Below, in pieces: positions 7,335 to 16,410 of a stretch of 64,000 nucleotides of DNA. The translations under genes were made by a program, and so were the position numbers. How positions within the stretch are numbered: position 1 is the stretch's first letter; the number at the start of each line of letters is the position of its first letter. The notes below the pieces were generated by a model that was not told the DNA's origin, did not search any database, and was given only the letters and a program-made list of their open reading frames with translations. Source of the DNA: Salinadaptatus halalkaliphilus (lineage in GTDB: Archaea > Halobacteriota > Halobacteria > Halobacteriales > Natrialbaceae); the NCBI RefSeq assembly GCF_006543045.1, contig NZ_RBZW01000033.1:55909-119908 (forward strand). The letters are read 5' to 3'.

Positions 7335-9572
7335 TTAGCGCCGACGGCTGGCGATCCCCGCGGCGATCACGACCGCGACGAGTGCGACCGCGGTGCCGAA
7401 GCCGGAAATTCCGTCGTCGGCGTCGACAGCTATCGTCGCCTCGAGTGCGTCGTCGGGTGACTCGACCACGAGGCCGACATCACCGGTCTCGTCCGCGGTC
7501 GTCTCGAACTCGAGGGATTCGGACTCGCCGACCGCGAGTGTGACCGATTGCGTCGCGACGGCCTCGCCGTCGACGACGAGTGATACGTCGGCATCGTCTT
7601 CACCCCCGCCCACGTTTTCGACAGTGGCAGTGACGGTCGTCGTCTCGCCCACCGACACCGTCTCGGGCGCCTCGAGGTCTGCGAGGACAAACTCGGCGGG
7701 CTCGAGTATCTCCATCGTGGCGGTTTCCTCCTCGTCCTGCAAGACGACGACGTGAGTCGCGGTTCCTTGCTCGTCGTGAGCGTAGATGATCGATTCCGTC
7801 GAGCCGCCGGGTTCGACGGTGACCGATTCCGTCGCCACCTCGTCACCGTCGACGCGGAGATCGACCGTTTCCGTAACCGGCTGGTCGGCGTCGTTCGTCA
7901 ACTCGAGGTCGATCGCGTACTCGCTATCTTGGGCTGCCGCTTCGGGCACTGCGATCGACTCGAGGCCGACGGTTCCCGGCTCGTATAGCGTTAGCTCGCC
8001 GACATCGGTCTCGTCGACAGCGACTGACCCGGCCTCGTCGGCGGCCCACTCGAGTGTCTCGGTCGTCTCCCCGTCGGCGTCGACCGGGACGGTTGTCGTC
8101 GTCACTGCCGTGCCGTCGACGGACACCGTCGCCGTCTCCGAGCCAGGACCACCGGTGTTTTCGTAGGTTACCGTCGCCTCGACGAGCGCACCGTCGACAG
8201 CACCCTCACTGTCGAATTCGGCGTCGACGAGTTCGATGTTCGGCGGCTCGAGCACCTCGACGGTGACCGTATCGCTCTCGCCGGCGACGGTCGCCGTAAC
8301 GTCAGTTTCGCCGATCGAATTCGCCTCGAGCGTGCCCGCCGAAACGCCGGCAACGGCCGTTTCGGAATCGTACTCCGCAACTTCCGAAGCAGTGACCGTC
8401 GAGCCGTCCTCGAGGGTAAGTTTGACGGTAACGTCCGTGGTTTCACCCTCGCCGATGGCTGGTTGGGCCACCTCGAGGTCGACGTCTTGAACCTGCCACT
8501 GAAGAATGGGATACTCGTCGGTGGTCGTCCAGAAGTTATCGAAGTCGAGATCCATGTTGGCTTCGGCGTCGGCACCTGTCATTTGGTCGGTCTCGAGGGC
8601 GGTTCCAACGTCAGAGTTAGGGGCACCTTGTGTTTGATCGGTAGATTCCGTATTCCAGTAACCTGTCTGTAGTGATGCATCAGCCAATACCATTCCCGCC
8701 AGACTACCCGTTTCATCGCCAGCACTGGACACTTTTCCGATATTATACGTATCAGACACATATGCATCCGCTTGCCCAACCAGACCTCCTGCTGGATCGC
8801 CTTTAGCTACTGTAGCAGAGGAATACGAATTCCGAATTTCTGCACGGGCAGTGTGTCTTCCGACAAGCCCCCCTGCCCGTTCATCTGCTGAGGTCCTAAT
8901 TTCTCCATCAGTATATGACTGAATGATTTGATGATCAATCTGATGGTCACCAGCTATACCTCCAGTCCGCTCATCACCGAACACATTCGCACTACTTCCT
9001 GAGTACCGTATGACTCCGCCCTCAGTTCCCTCGCCTGCAACTCCGCCGACTTGGTCAGTCCCTTCAACACTTCCAGATGTATATACGCGCTCTATTTTAC
9101 CATAGTTTTCACCAGCAACAATACCAACACTGAACTCCGAGCTCTTGACATTAGCACCCTCTATATTGAGATTTTTGATGATACCCTCATTAGCATCAAA
9201 AAGTCCAACTCCCGATTCAGATCGGTCTACTGTGAACTCAGTAATCGTATAACCTTGTCCATCAAGTGATCCACGAAATGGTTCTCCGCTTCGATCACCG
9301 ATTGGTTCAAAACCAGAACCACCGTGCCACGATCTGGTTTCACTAGCATCAATGTTCTCCCCTAGAACATAATGAGCATCAAGGTCTTGATTAATTGCTT
9401 GAAGTTCATCAATAGTAGTGATAATATATGGGTCGTCTTCAGTTCCCTCTCCAGACAGTGTTTGTTGAGTCGCACCATTATTTGCGGCAACAGGAGATAC
9501 AAGAAATAGCCCTATACTAATACCTAAAATACACATCACTAAAAGAGGGACTTTGTTATTGATATTGCCCAT
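7335..9572 (-). CDS. Secreted surface protein with GLUG-type repeats, CARDB-like domains and C-terminal anchor
   Basis: 745 residues. A Sec signal peptide (hydrophobic core LLVMCILGISIGLFLVSP, cut near AANNG) is followed by a beta-helix-type region with GLUG-like repeats at about residues 120-300 (GGLVGRHTARAEIRNSYSS and similar). Several CARDB or Ig-like beta-sandwich domains follow at roughly 365-705. The end has SGFG, a hydrophobic helix and RRR: the architecture of PGF-CTERM anchored proteins, but with SGF in place of PGF. The 5' part (about 8600-9572) is distinctly AT-rich, while the 3' part has normal haloarchaeal composition. Role is probably cell-surface adhesion; this is inference from architecture. 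Confidence 0.8.
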   Translation of the reverse strand: MGNINNKVPLLVMCILGISIGLFLVSPVAANNGATQQTLSGEGTEDDPYIITTIDELQAINQDLDAHYVLGENIDASETRSWHGGSGFEPIGDRSGEPFRGSLDGQGYTITEFTVDRSESGVGLFDANEGIIKNLNIEGANVKSSEFSVGIVAGENYGKIERVYTSGSVEGTDQVGGVAGEGTEGGVIRYSGSSANVFGDERTGGIAGDHQIDHQIIQSYTDGEIRTSADERAGGLVGRHTARAEIRNSYSSATVAKGDPAGGLVGQADAYVSDTYNIGKVSSAGDETGSLAGMVLADASLQTGYWNTESTDQTQGAPNSDVGTALETDQMTGADAEANMDLDFDNFWTTTDEYPILQWQVQDVDLEVAQPAIGEGETTDVTVKLTLEDGSTVTASEVAEYDSETAVAGVSAGTLEANSIGETDVTATVAGESDTVTVEVLEPPNIELVDAEFDSEGAVDGALVEATVTYENTGGPGSETATVSVDGTAVTTTTVPVDADGETTETLEWAADEAGSVAVDETDVGELTLYEPGTVGLESIAVPEAAAQDSEYAIDLELTNDADQPVTETVDLRVDGDEVATESVTVEPGGSTESIIYAHDEQGTATHVVVLQDEEETATMEILEPAEFVLADLEAPETVSVGETTTVTATVENVGGGEDDADVSLVVDGEAVATQSVTLAVGESESLEFETTADETGDVGLVVESPDDALEATIAVDADDGISGFGTAVALVAVVIAAGIASRRR

Positions 9573-9634
9573 GGGTCCTTTCTTTTATTTCTAATATACG
9601 CATATAAAATCTCATGTTAGAGATCTATAGTTTA

Positions 9635-10153
9635 TTATCCAGAGTCAACTACTAGAAGTTCCTCATTCGGTTCATCATCAGCCCAATTGGTCCCTGTCGG
9701 TGGCTGTATCTCGAACTCAATTGTACCAGTATGCTGATCTGGCGGTAATTCTAAGTTTTCATCTTCAAAATTGAATCTAGCCTGATTATCCGCTCCTGTT
9801 CCATCACTTGTGTCCTCTACTATAGCATCATCCATTCGTGCATCGCCTGGAACGGCTACGACCGTAGCATCCGGCACTTCGTTGCCATCTGCATCAACAA
9901 CAAATACGTCAAACTCATCTACATTACTTCCATCAATATCGACCTGATCTTCTTCAAACTCTACGTCAACCTCAGTGTCTCCTTCGAATGTATCGATACC
10001 CCCTAGAATCTGCAACATGATCCCGAGCGAGACGACACCGACAATTAGCGCAATGACGAGCCTGATCGGTAGCCCCTCTATCGCACGGTCGTCGTCGGTA
10101 AGCGAACGCCTCGAGCTCGAGTCTCTCGTCGTGGGTTTCGACTGGTGTCTCAT
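9635..10153 (-). CDS. Single-pass membrane protein with carboxypeptidase-regulatory-like extracellular domain
   Basis: 172 residues. A cytoplasmic charged N-terminus is followed by one membrane helix (LPIRLVIALIVGVVSLGIML, residues 29-48) and an extracellular beta-sandwich-like domain with FVVDADGNEVPDATVVAVPG, the pattern of carboxypeptidase-regulatory or surface-layer modules. Similar proteins (recalled as DUF7382) accompany pilus loci in haloarchaea. The first third has typical GC-rich codons, but from about 10010 down to 9635 the codons turn AT-rich, matching the neighbouring gene. It lies 62 bp upstream of the GLUG-repeat gene on the same strand. Confidence 0.7.
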   Translation of the reverse strand: MRHQSKPTTRDSSSRRSLTDDDRAIEGLPIRLVIALIVGVVSLGIMLQILGGIDTFEGDTEVDVEFEEDQVDIDGSNVDEFDVFVVDADGNEVPDATVVAVPGDARMDDAIVEDTSDGTGADNQARFNFEDENLELPPDQHTGTIEFEIQPPTGTNWADDEPNEELLVVDSG

Positions 10154-10232
10154 ACCCTACCCCGCTTGGGCTCGGTATCTGCCTTAAACTCGAGGGTGAA
10201 ATTTGAAGTGGGAAAGGGCGGCGACTGTGGCT

Positions 10233-11288
10233 ATGAGTTTCGTCATCGGACGCGGGTCGGACGCCGAGACGGTGCAGGCGGGCCACGTCGGCCAGTATCG
10301 TGCACTCGACGGCAGCGAAGGAGCCGATTTGTACGTCGATCTGGACGGACCACACGCGATGTTGGTCGTCGGCAAGCGCGGCTACGGGAAGTCGTTCACG
10401 ATGGGCGTCCTCGCGGAAGAACTCGCGCGGACGAGCGGTGTTGCACCGGTGGTCGTGGATCCGATGGGGGCGTTCTCGACGCTCGCCGACGGCGGAGACG
10501 ACGAGACGGTTCCCGCCGATGTCGTCGAGACACCGACGATCACGGCCGACGTGCTCGATCCCCGATCGTGGTGTTCGTTGCTCGGACTCTCCCCCGAGAG
10601 CGGTGCCGGTGGACTCGTCTGGGAGGCCGCCCAACGAACCCACTCGCTCGAGGCGATGGCTGAATCTCTCGAGGCCAGCGACGCGCCGGAGGCCGACGTG
10701 CGTGCAGCACGAAATCACATTCGACTCGCCCGATCGTGGGATGTTTTCGATCCCGATGGACTCGACGGGGCGGCACTCTCGGGGACCGAAATCACGGTGC
10801 TCGACGTCTCGGGGCTCGATTCCGCACCGATGAACGCCGTCTGTCGCGGTATCGGCGAGGCCCTGTATCGCGCCCGAGTTGACGAGCGGATCGATCGATT
10901 GCCGTGGCTGTTGATCGACGAAGCACACACCTTCTTCGACGGCGTCGCACAGCAGGCCCTTCGGACGATTCTCACACGCGGGCGTGCGCCGGGTGTCAGT
11001 CTCGTTCTCGCGACACAGCGCCCGAGTGCCGTCTCGGAGACGGCGATCTCCCAGTCCGACGTGTTGATCTCCCACCGGCTGACCTCGGAGGCAGACCTCG
11101 AGGCACTGAGTGCAGCCCAGCCCACCTACATGAACGAGTCACTCGATGATCGGCTTCCGACCGACCCGGGCGAAGTGGTCGTCATCGACGACGCGACCGA
11201 AACGATCCACGCGGCACAGGTTCGACTGCGCAAGACGCCACACGGCGGCGGTAGCCCCAGTGCTCGCGACGTGGTCGATCTGGAGTAA
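10233..11288 (+). CDS. HerA/VirD4-like ATPase (DUF87 type)
   Basis: 351 residues. A P-loop ATPase with Walker A GKRGYGKS near residues 48-55, Walker B LLIDEAHTFF near 226-235 and the sensor segment ATQRPSAV near 259-266, the signature set of HerA/DUF87 ATPases that form hexameric pumps or translocases. The ATG at 10233 gives MSFVIGRGSD; the upstream TTG at 10203 is less likely. It heads a collinear gene set leading into the pilus-type secretion ATPase and membrane protein, so a role in assembly or export is plausible. A DNA-directed role is the alternative. Substrate is not evident. Confidence 0.82.
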   Translation: MSFVIGRGSDAETVQAGHVGQYRALDGSEGADLYVDLDGPHAMLVVGKRGYGKSFTMGVLAEELARTSGVAPVVVDPMGAFSTLADGGDDETVPADVVETPTITADVLDPRSWCSLLGLSPESGAGGLVWEAAQRTHSLEAMAESLEASDAPEADVRAARNHIRLARSWDVFDPDGLDGAALSGTEITVLDVSGLDSAPMNAVCRGIGEALYRARVDERIDRLPWLLIDEAHTFFDGVAQQALRTILTRGRAPGVSLVLATQRPSAVSETAISQSDVLISHRLTSEADLEALSAAQPTYMNESLDDRLPTDPGEVVVIDDATETIHAAQVRLRKTPHGGGSPSARDVVDLE

Positions 11289-11340
11289 CGATCGCGATGC
11301 TCGCACTCGAATTTAAATACGGTCGCGCGGGAGAGACGGC

Positions 11341-12108
11341 ATGACCGATATCGACCGGCTCGAGCAGCGTCTGTCGGCCGTCGAACGCGTCGTCGTCGAT
11401 GGCGACGTAACCGTCGACGAACTCTCGGAACTGACCGCGATGGCCGACGTCGTCGAGCAACTCGAGACCCGTCTGCACGAACACGAGCAGCGACTCGCCG
11501 ACCTTGAGGCTGCCGTTCAGTCGCTCGAAGGCTACGTGGGCAACGTCGAGTCGATCAACGACGACGTAGCACGACAGGCGGCTACAGCAACGGCGACGAC
11601 CGATCGACTCGAGCGCCGTCTCGACCGACTCGAGGTCGAACTCGACGATCTGGAAGGCGGGCTGCTCGAGTCCGATGACCGCGGTCACGCTATCGAAGCT
11701 GCCGAGAGTAACGAATCTGAGGTGAACGAAAGCCAAGACAAGACACAAAGCGGGAAGTGTGACACTGTCAGGACAGACGACTCCGACAGTCTCGACGATA
11801 CCGAACATCCACAAGCGGACGAGAGAACAGCGACCAGCTTCGAGTTCGGCACAACCGAAACCGACGGTTCAGGGGGAAATCGAGAACTCGAGCCCGAACA
11901 GACAGTGGCCGAATTGTTCGAGGACGACGAAAAATCGAAACCGACCGTCGACGATGGCGTTGACCGGCCGGCCTCGTCGGCGAATCAGTCGGCAGTCGAA
12001 TCGGCCGTTGGACCGGAGCCCTCTCGATCCGGGACGGGAGACACAGATACGAATACCGGCGGTGACGCCCGCGGGTTGTTGGGCTCGATTCGGTCGCGAC
12101 TCTCATGA
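11341..12108 (+). CDS. Coiled-coil protein of the pilus-type locus
   Basis: 255 residues. Residues 1-115 show heptad-rich coiled coil (MTDIDRLEQRLSAVERVVV, VVEQLETRLHEHEQRLADL, TDRLERRLDRLEVELDDL); the rest is an acidic, disordered tail with a short C-terminal RGLLGSIRSRL. No membrane segment. I recall the family as DUF7310. The stop codon overlaps the start of the next gene (ATGA), so the two are translationally coupled. A scaffolding role between ATPases and membrane parts is a guess from position. Confidence 0.7.
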   Translation: MTDIDRLEQRLSAVERVVVDGDVTVDELSELTAMADVVEQLETRLHEHEQRLADLEAAVQSLEGYVGNVESINDDVARQAATATATTDRLERRLDRLEVELDDLEGGLLESDDRGHAIEAAESNESEVNESQDKTQSGKCDTVRTDDSDSLDDTEHPQADERTATSFEFGTTETDGSGGNRELEPEQTVAELFEDDEKSKPTVDDGVDRPASSANQSAVESAVGPEPSRSGTGDTDTNTGGDARGLLGSIRSRLS

Positions 12109-12617
12109 TCCGATACGTCCTGGCGGTGCTGTTGACGGTCGCCATTCTGGGCCTTGCGACACCGGCGATCGACGAGGCGTCGACCGACAACTCCGAGCGT
12201 CAGCTCCAGACGGCGATTTCGGATATCGAGGAAGCGGCGGTCGATCTCGAGACGAACGAGCAGGTCTCCCCGCCCGAGCACCCCGATCCACAGCGCGTCC
12301 TCGAGCTGTCGATTCCGGCTGGCTCGCTCACGACGGAAGGGGTGTCACACTTCGAGATCGAACCCGTCGAGGACGTCAACGTGAGTATCGCGCGATACGT
12401 GCTGGATGACGGAACCCAGCACCAGGAAATCATCGAGCAACGGATCGTCTACCGCGACCGGACGGACAACCGGACGACCGAAATCGGCGGGAGCGGCGTA
12501 CAGACGCTACGAGTCGTGTTGCTGGCGGACGAAAACGGCGAACCGGTCGTCGTCGCAGAGCCACCCGAGGCCGACGGCGCGATCGCGTCGTCGTTGTCTC
12601 TCCGGGCCGTCGAGTGA
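12105..12617 (+). CDS. Membrane-anchored extracellular protein of the pilus-type locus
   Basis: 170 residues. An N-terminal hydrophobic segment (VLAVLLTVAILGLATPA) acts as signal anchor, followed by a helix rich in E/Q and an all-beta domain (VLELSIPAGSLTTEGVSHFE through QTLRVVLLAD). The first helix with ALxTVAILGLATPAIDEA resembles a minor-pilin-type leader without an obvious processing site. I recall it as DUF7311. It overlaps the coiled-coil gene by four bases, which implies one operon. Confidence 0.7.
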   Translation: MIRYVLAVLLTVAILGLATPAIDEASTDNSERQLQTAISDIEEAAVDLETNEQVSPPEHPDPQRVLELSIPAGSLTTEGVSHFEIEPVEDVNVSIARYVLDDGTQHQEIIEQRIVYRDRTDNRTTEIGGSGVQTLRVVLLADENGEPVVVAEPPEADGAIASSLSLRAVE

Positions 12618-12683
12618 CGGCTGCGAGCCGAGGGGAGCGCGTCGGTCCGTGGGTTTAAATCAGATTCCGAGCCCAACGGAGAT

Positions 12684-14609
12684 ATGTCTACGGAACGGAC
12701 CGGTGGAACGGTTCGTGGCGTCCTCTCGAGCGTCGGCCTCGGCGGCTTGTTCGAGACGATATCGGGTGGCGCCTGTGACTGCGGACACTGCTACGAGGAC
12801 CGAACGCTCGTCGTCGATGCGACAGCCTGTAGCGGCGACCTCGTGGAATCACCGCGTTGCCGCCGGTCGGTCATCGAACAACTGGCAACCCGTGAGACGT
12901 CCTCGATCGTCGTCCACGGGAACGGTTTGAAACACCGCTACGACCGGGAAGAGACGGCCTTTCTCGGCGCAGCCGGCCGATTCATCGAACTGCTTGGCGA
13001 TCGCGACACCGTCCTTGCACGAGCGGTTGCACGGGATCCCATCGACGCCGCGAGAGGGCTCGAACAACGGGTCGACGGTATCGGCGATGTCGCGGCGGAG
13101 TCGGGACTGATCGACGCCCTCGAGGGCGTCGAGCGCTACGGCGAGGCGCTCTCACCGCGTGTCGGCCTCGAGATCGCGAGCTACTACGTCGATCGCTCGA
13201 TCGACGACGGTACACGGCTTGTCGACGTTACCGACCTCGAAACCGGGAGTACGGCCCGCATCTACGAACGCGCACACCGGTTGCCGCGGTACGAACTCGA
13301 CGTGGTTGATCTGACGTTGTCGCCACGGGAACGGGAGGTGCTCGTCGACGGTTACGAAGCGATCGCGGAAGGATGGGTACAGGGTGACCGTGCCCCATCG
13401 CGTGCCATCGAGTTCGCCTCGGACGAACCCGTCGATCCGACCCTGACGACGATACTGGAGAAACACACCGAGGGATACGGGATTCTCGAGGACCTGTTTG
13501 CGGATCCAGCCGTCACGGACGTCTACGTGACATCGCCAGTGACGGCGAACCCCCTCCGAGTCGAACGCGATGGAGAGACCATGGAGACGAACGTTCATCT
13601 GACCGGAACCGGGGCAAAGGCGCTGGCCTCGCGGGTCAGACGAACGAGCGGGCGGGCGTTCTCACGGGCGAAGCCGACGGTCGATGCGACGGCGTCACTG
13701 GCCAACGGTCGCGGACTCCGTATCGCGGGCGTGACGGATCCGGTCGCCGATGGTATCGCCTTCGCCTTCCGCGAGCAATCGGACGACCGGTTTACCCTCC
13801 CCGCACTCGTCGCAAACGGGACGATGTCGCCGGCGGTGGCTGGCTTTCTCTCGACGGCGATCGAACGCAACGCGGCGACGCTGATCGCCGGCACTCGCGG
13901 TGCCGGAAAGACGACACTGCTCGGTACGTTGCTATACGAGGTGACGCCGGATACGCGGACGGTCGTCATCGAAGACACCCCGGAGCTGCCCGTCGACCCA
14001 CTGCAGTCGGTCGGCCGAGACGTTCAGGCGCTTCGAACCGGGGCGAGCGACGGGCCAGAAATCGCGCCGGCTGAAGCATTACGGACGGCCCTGCGGTTGG
14101 GAGACGGTGCGCTCGTCGTCGGCGAGATCCGGGGCGAGGAAGCCCGCGTCCTCTACGAGGCGATGCGGGTCGGGGCCAACGCCAACGCCGTCCTCGGAAC
14201 GATTCACGGCGACGGTGCTGAAGAGGTCTACGAGCGCGTCGTCGCCGATCTCAAAGTAGAGCCGTCGTCGTTCGGCGCGACGGACCTCGTCGTCACGGTT
14301 CAGGCCCACCGTACGCCGAGCGGGCGCAGTCGCCGAGTCGCCCGCATCGAGGAAGTACTCGGCGACGGCGACGACATCTGGTTCGAGCCGCTGTACGACC
14401 TCGAGGGGACAGCGGCGACGCCGACCGGCCGAATCGATCGCGGCGAGAGTCGCTACGTCCACGCCATGGCTGGGCCGACCGAGGAGTACGCAGATGTCAG
14501 ACAGGCGATCGCCGACCGCACGGCGTTTCTCGCACAGCTCGCCGACGACGGCCGAACGACGCCACCCGAGGTCGCTACCGCCTACACCGATCGGGGCAAC
14601 GGTAGATGA
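12684..14609 (+). CDS. Type II/IV secretion system ATPase (TadA/PilB/VirB11-like)
   Basis: 641 residues. Cytosolic hexameric ATPase that powers pilus assembly. The N-terminal third is haloarchaea-specific and carries a CDCGHC motif at residues 31-36, possibly a metal site. The motor domain has LFADPAVTDVYVTSP near 270, Walker A GTRGAGKTT near 402-410, an Asp box VIEDTPELPVDP, Walker B-like VVGEIRGEEARVLYEAMRVG near 477, and the His box GTIHGDGAEEVYERV. The following membrane gene starts inside its stop codon. Together with that gene it forms the core engine of an archaeal type IV pilus-like machine distinct from the archaellum pair FlaI/FlaJ. Confidence 0.92.
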   Translation: MSTERTGGTVRGVLSSVGLGGLFETISGGACDCGHCYEDRTLVVDATACSGDLVESPRCRRSVIEQLATRETSSIVVHGNGLKHRYDREETAFLGAAGRFIELLGDRDTVLARAVARDPIDAARGLEQRVDGIGDVAAESGLIDALEGVERYGEALSPRVGLEIASYYVDRSIDDGTRLVDVTDLETGSTARIYERAHRLPRYELDVVDLTLSPREREVLVDGYEAIAEGWVQGDRAPSRAIEFASDEPVDPTLTTILEKHTEGYGILEDLFADPAVTDVYVTSPVTANPLRVERDGETMETNVHLTGTGAKALASRVRRTSGRAFSRAKPTVDATASLANGRGLRIAGVTDPVADGIAFAFREQSDDRFTLPALVANGTMSPAVAGFLSTAIERNAATLIAGTRGAGKTTLLGTLLYEVTPDTRTVVIEDTPELPVDPLQSVGRDVQALRTGASDGPEIAPAEALRTALRLGDGALVVGEIRGEEARVLYEAMRVGANANAVLGTIHGDGAEEVYERVVADLKVEPSSFGATDLVVTVQAHRTPSGRSRRVARIEEVLGDGDDIWFEPLYDLEGTAATPTGRIDRGESRYVHAMAGPTEEYADVRQAIADRTAFLAQLADDGRTTPPEVATAYTDRGNGR

Positions 14610-16336
14610 CGATACTGACGACCGTCGTACGCGGGCTCGCGGGACTCTACCCCTACGAGGTCGATGCAAGTGCCGATCTCGTCGATTCAGTTCGATTCGT
14701 CGAGGCGGCCTACGATGCCGAGACGATCGTCAAAGCGGGGTACGGCGCAGGTATCGTCGGCGCACTCCTGCCGCTACCGCTGGTGCTGTATGGCGTTTCC
14801 GTACCGTTGGTCGCGACACTCGTCGTGACTGTGTCGCTCGCGTCGATCCACGCTGTCCACTCGTTCCCACACCTGCTCGCCGCGTTTCGTCGCACCGAAG
14901 CCCTGGGTGAGACGCCAAACCTCGTCGGCCGAACGGTGTTGCGAATGCAAATCCAACCGTCGCTCGAGACCGCCGTCAAATTCGCTGCCGAGACCGGCCG
15001 GGGACCGCTCTCTCGCAGTCTCGAGACCCATTTCAATCGAGCGAAGGGCACACCCCAGGCCGGTTTGCTCTCGTTCGCCGAGGAGTGGTCCGAGTACTTC
15101 CCGGCGTTGCGCCGATCATCGACGCTGTTGGCGACCGCACAGGACGCTCCAGAAGGAGAACGGGCACGCACGCTCGATAGATCGCTGACGGCGATTCTCG
15201 ACGGAACGCGCCGACAGATGGCCGAGTTTACGGCCGCGATTCGGGCGCCGACGACGATGCTCTTTGCGTTCGGGATTCTGTTGCCGATGGCGTTGATCGC
15301 GGTCGTTCCCGTCGCACCGATGGCGGGAATCACGCTCAACATCTGGATGTTCGTCCTCCTGTACAACGTCGTCTTGCCAGCCATCCTGATCGCAGCGGCG
15401 CTGTGGCTGCTCGTTCGTCGGCCGGTCGCGTTTCCGCCGCCGACGATCGACCGCGATCATCCCGACCTGCCGAACCGTCTCTGGCTTCGAGCCGGCTGGG
15501 GGCTACTCGCCGGTGTCGTTACCTACGCCGCCGTCGAGATCTTCGGCCCCGAATCGCTCTCCGTGATCGTCGCATCGGGCGTCGGCGTCGGTGTCGCATT
15601 GCTCGCCGTCTACGGCCCGATCCTCGAGCTTCGCCACTACGTGCGCGACGTCGAGGCGAACCTGACTGACGCGCTGTACATCGTCGGGCGACAGGTGGCC
15701 GAAGGCGAATCCGTCGAGTCCGCGATCGATCTCGCGGCCGATCGGGTACCGGACGAAACCGGCGACGTGTTCGAACACGCTGCAGGCGTCCAACAGCGGC
15801 TGCATACGAGCGTCGAAGCGGCGTTTCTCGGCGAGTACGGTGCCCTTCGAGATATCCCGAGCCAACGAGCCCGAAGCATGGCGGCACTGCTCGCGATTGC
15901 TGGCGACGAGGGCAAACCCGCCGGTCGGGCGATCGTCTCGATGGCCGACCACCTCGAGGAGTTAGAGGAGGTCGAAGCCGAGACCAAGCGCGCGCTCGTC
16001 CGCGTGACGAGTACCCTCGATAACACCGCGGCGTACTTCGGGCCGATGATCGGCGGCGCGACCGTCGGGATGGCGGATATGCTGTCGGTCGAGGAGTTCG
16101 ACAATCTCGAGGGGTTCGACGAGGCTGCGACGCTTGCGACGGACGAACTTGGCGTCGTCGTCGCGGTCTACTTGATCATGCTCTCGTTCATCCTGACGCC
16201 GCTGTCGTACGCGCTCCGGTACGGCATGGACCGAACCCTGTTTGGCTACCACATCGGTCGTGCGCTGGTCTCGTCGATGGTATTGTTCGTGCTGACGGTC
16301 GCACTGATCGACATCGTACTGGTCGATCCGATGTGA
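14606..16336 (+). CDS. Type II secretion system F family membrane protein (TadC/PilC-like)
   Basis: 576 residues. Polytopic platform protein that pairs with the secretion ATPase. Two GSPF-type cytoplasmic domains can be seen: one around residues 95-190 (PNLVGRTVLRMQIQPSLETA) and one around 345-470 (ALYIVGRQVAEGESVESAI), each followed by membrane helices (about 205-275, 295-345 and 505-575). The start ATG overlaps the ATPase stop codon (ATGA), a strong sign of coupled expression. The duplicated layout is usual for archaeal TadC/FlaJ-like proteins. Confidence 0.9.
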   Translation: MTILTTVVRGLAGLYPYEVDASADLVDSVRFVEAAYDAETIVKAGYGAGIVGALLPLPLVLYGVSVPLVATLVVTVSLASIHAVHSFPHLLAAFRRTEALGETPNLVGRTVLRMQIQPSLETAVKFAAETGRGPLSRSLETHFNRAKGTPQAGLLSFAEEWSEYFPALRRSSTLLATAQDAPEGERARTLDRSLTAILDGTRRQMAEFTAAIRAPTTMLFAFGILLPMALIAVVPVAPMAGITLNIWMFVLLYNVVLPAILIAAALWLLVRRPVAFPPPTIDRDHPDLPNRLWLRAGWGLLAGVVTYAAVEIFGPESLSVIVASGVGVGVALLAVYGPILELRHYVRDVEANLTDALYIVGRQVAEGESVESAIDLAADRVPDETGDVFEHAAGVQQRLHTSVEAAFLGEYGALRDIPSQRARSMAALLAIAGDEGKPAGRAIVSMADHLEELEEVEAETKRALVRVTSTLDNTAAYFGPMIGGATVGMADMLSVEEFDNLEGFDEAATLATDELGVVVAVYLIMLSFILTPLSYALRYGMDRTLFGYHIGRALVSSMVLFVLTVALIDIVLVDPM

Positions 16337-16380
16337 TACGAACCGGATCTGCAGTCGGCTGCCGGTGACTGGTGCTGTGG

Positions 16381-16390
16381 TTTATATACC
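16381..16390 (+). promoter_or_regulatory. TATA-like box inside the pilus-type locus
   Basis: tttatatacc lies about 25 bp before the ATG at 16411 and suggests an internal promoter that lets the four pilin-like and surface genes be transcribed apart from the ATPase and membrane genes. Confidence 0.55.
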
Positions 16391-16410
16391 AGAGGGCGGC
16401 CAACCAGGGT

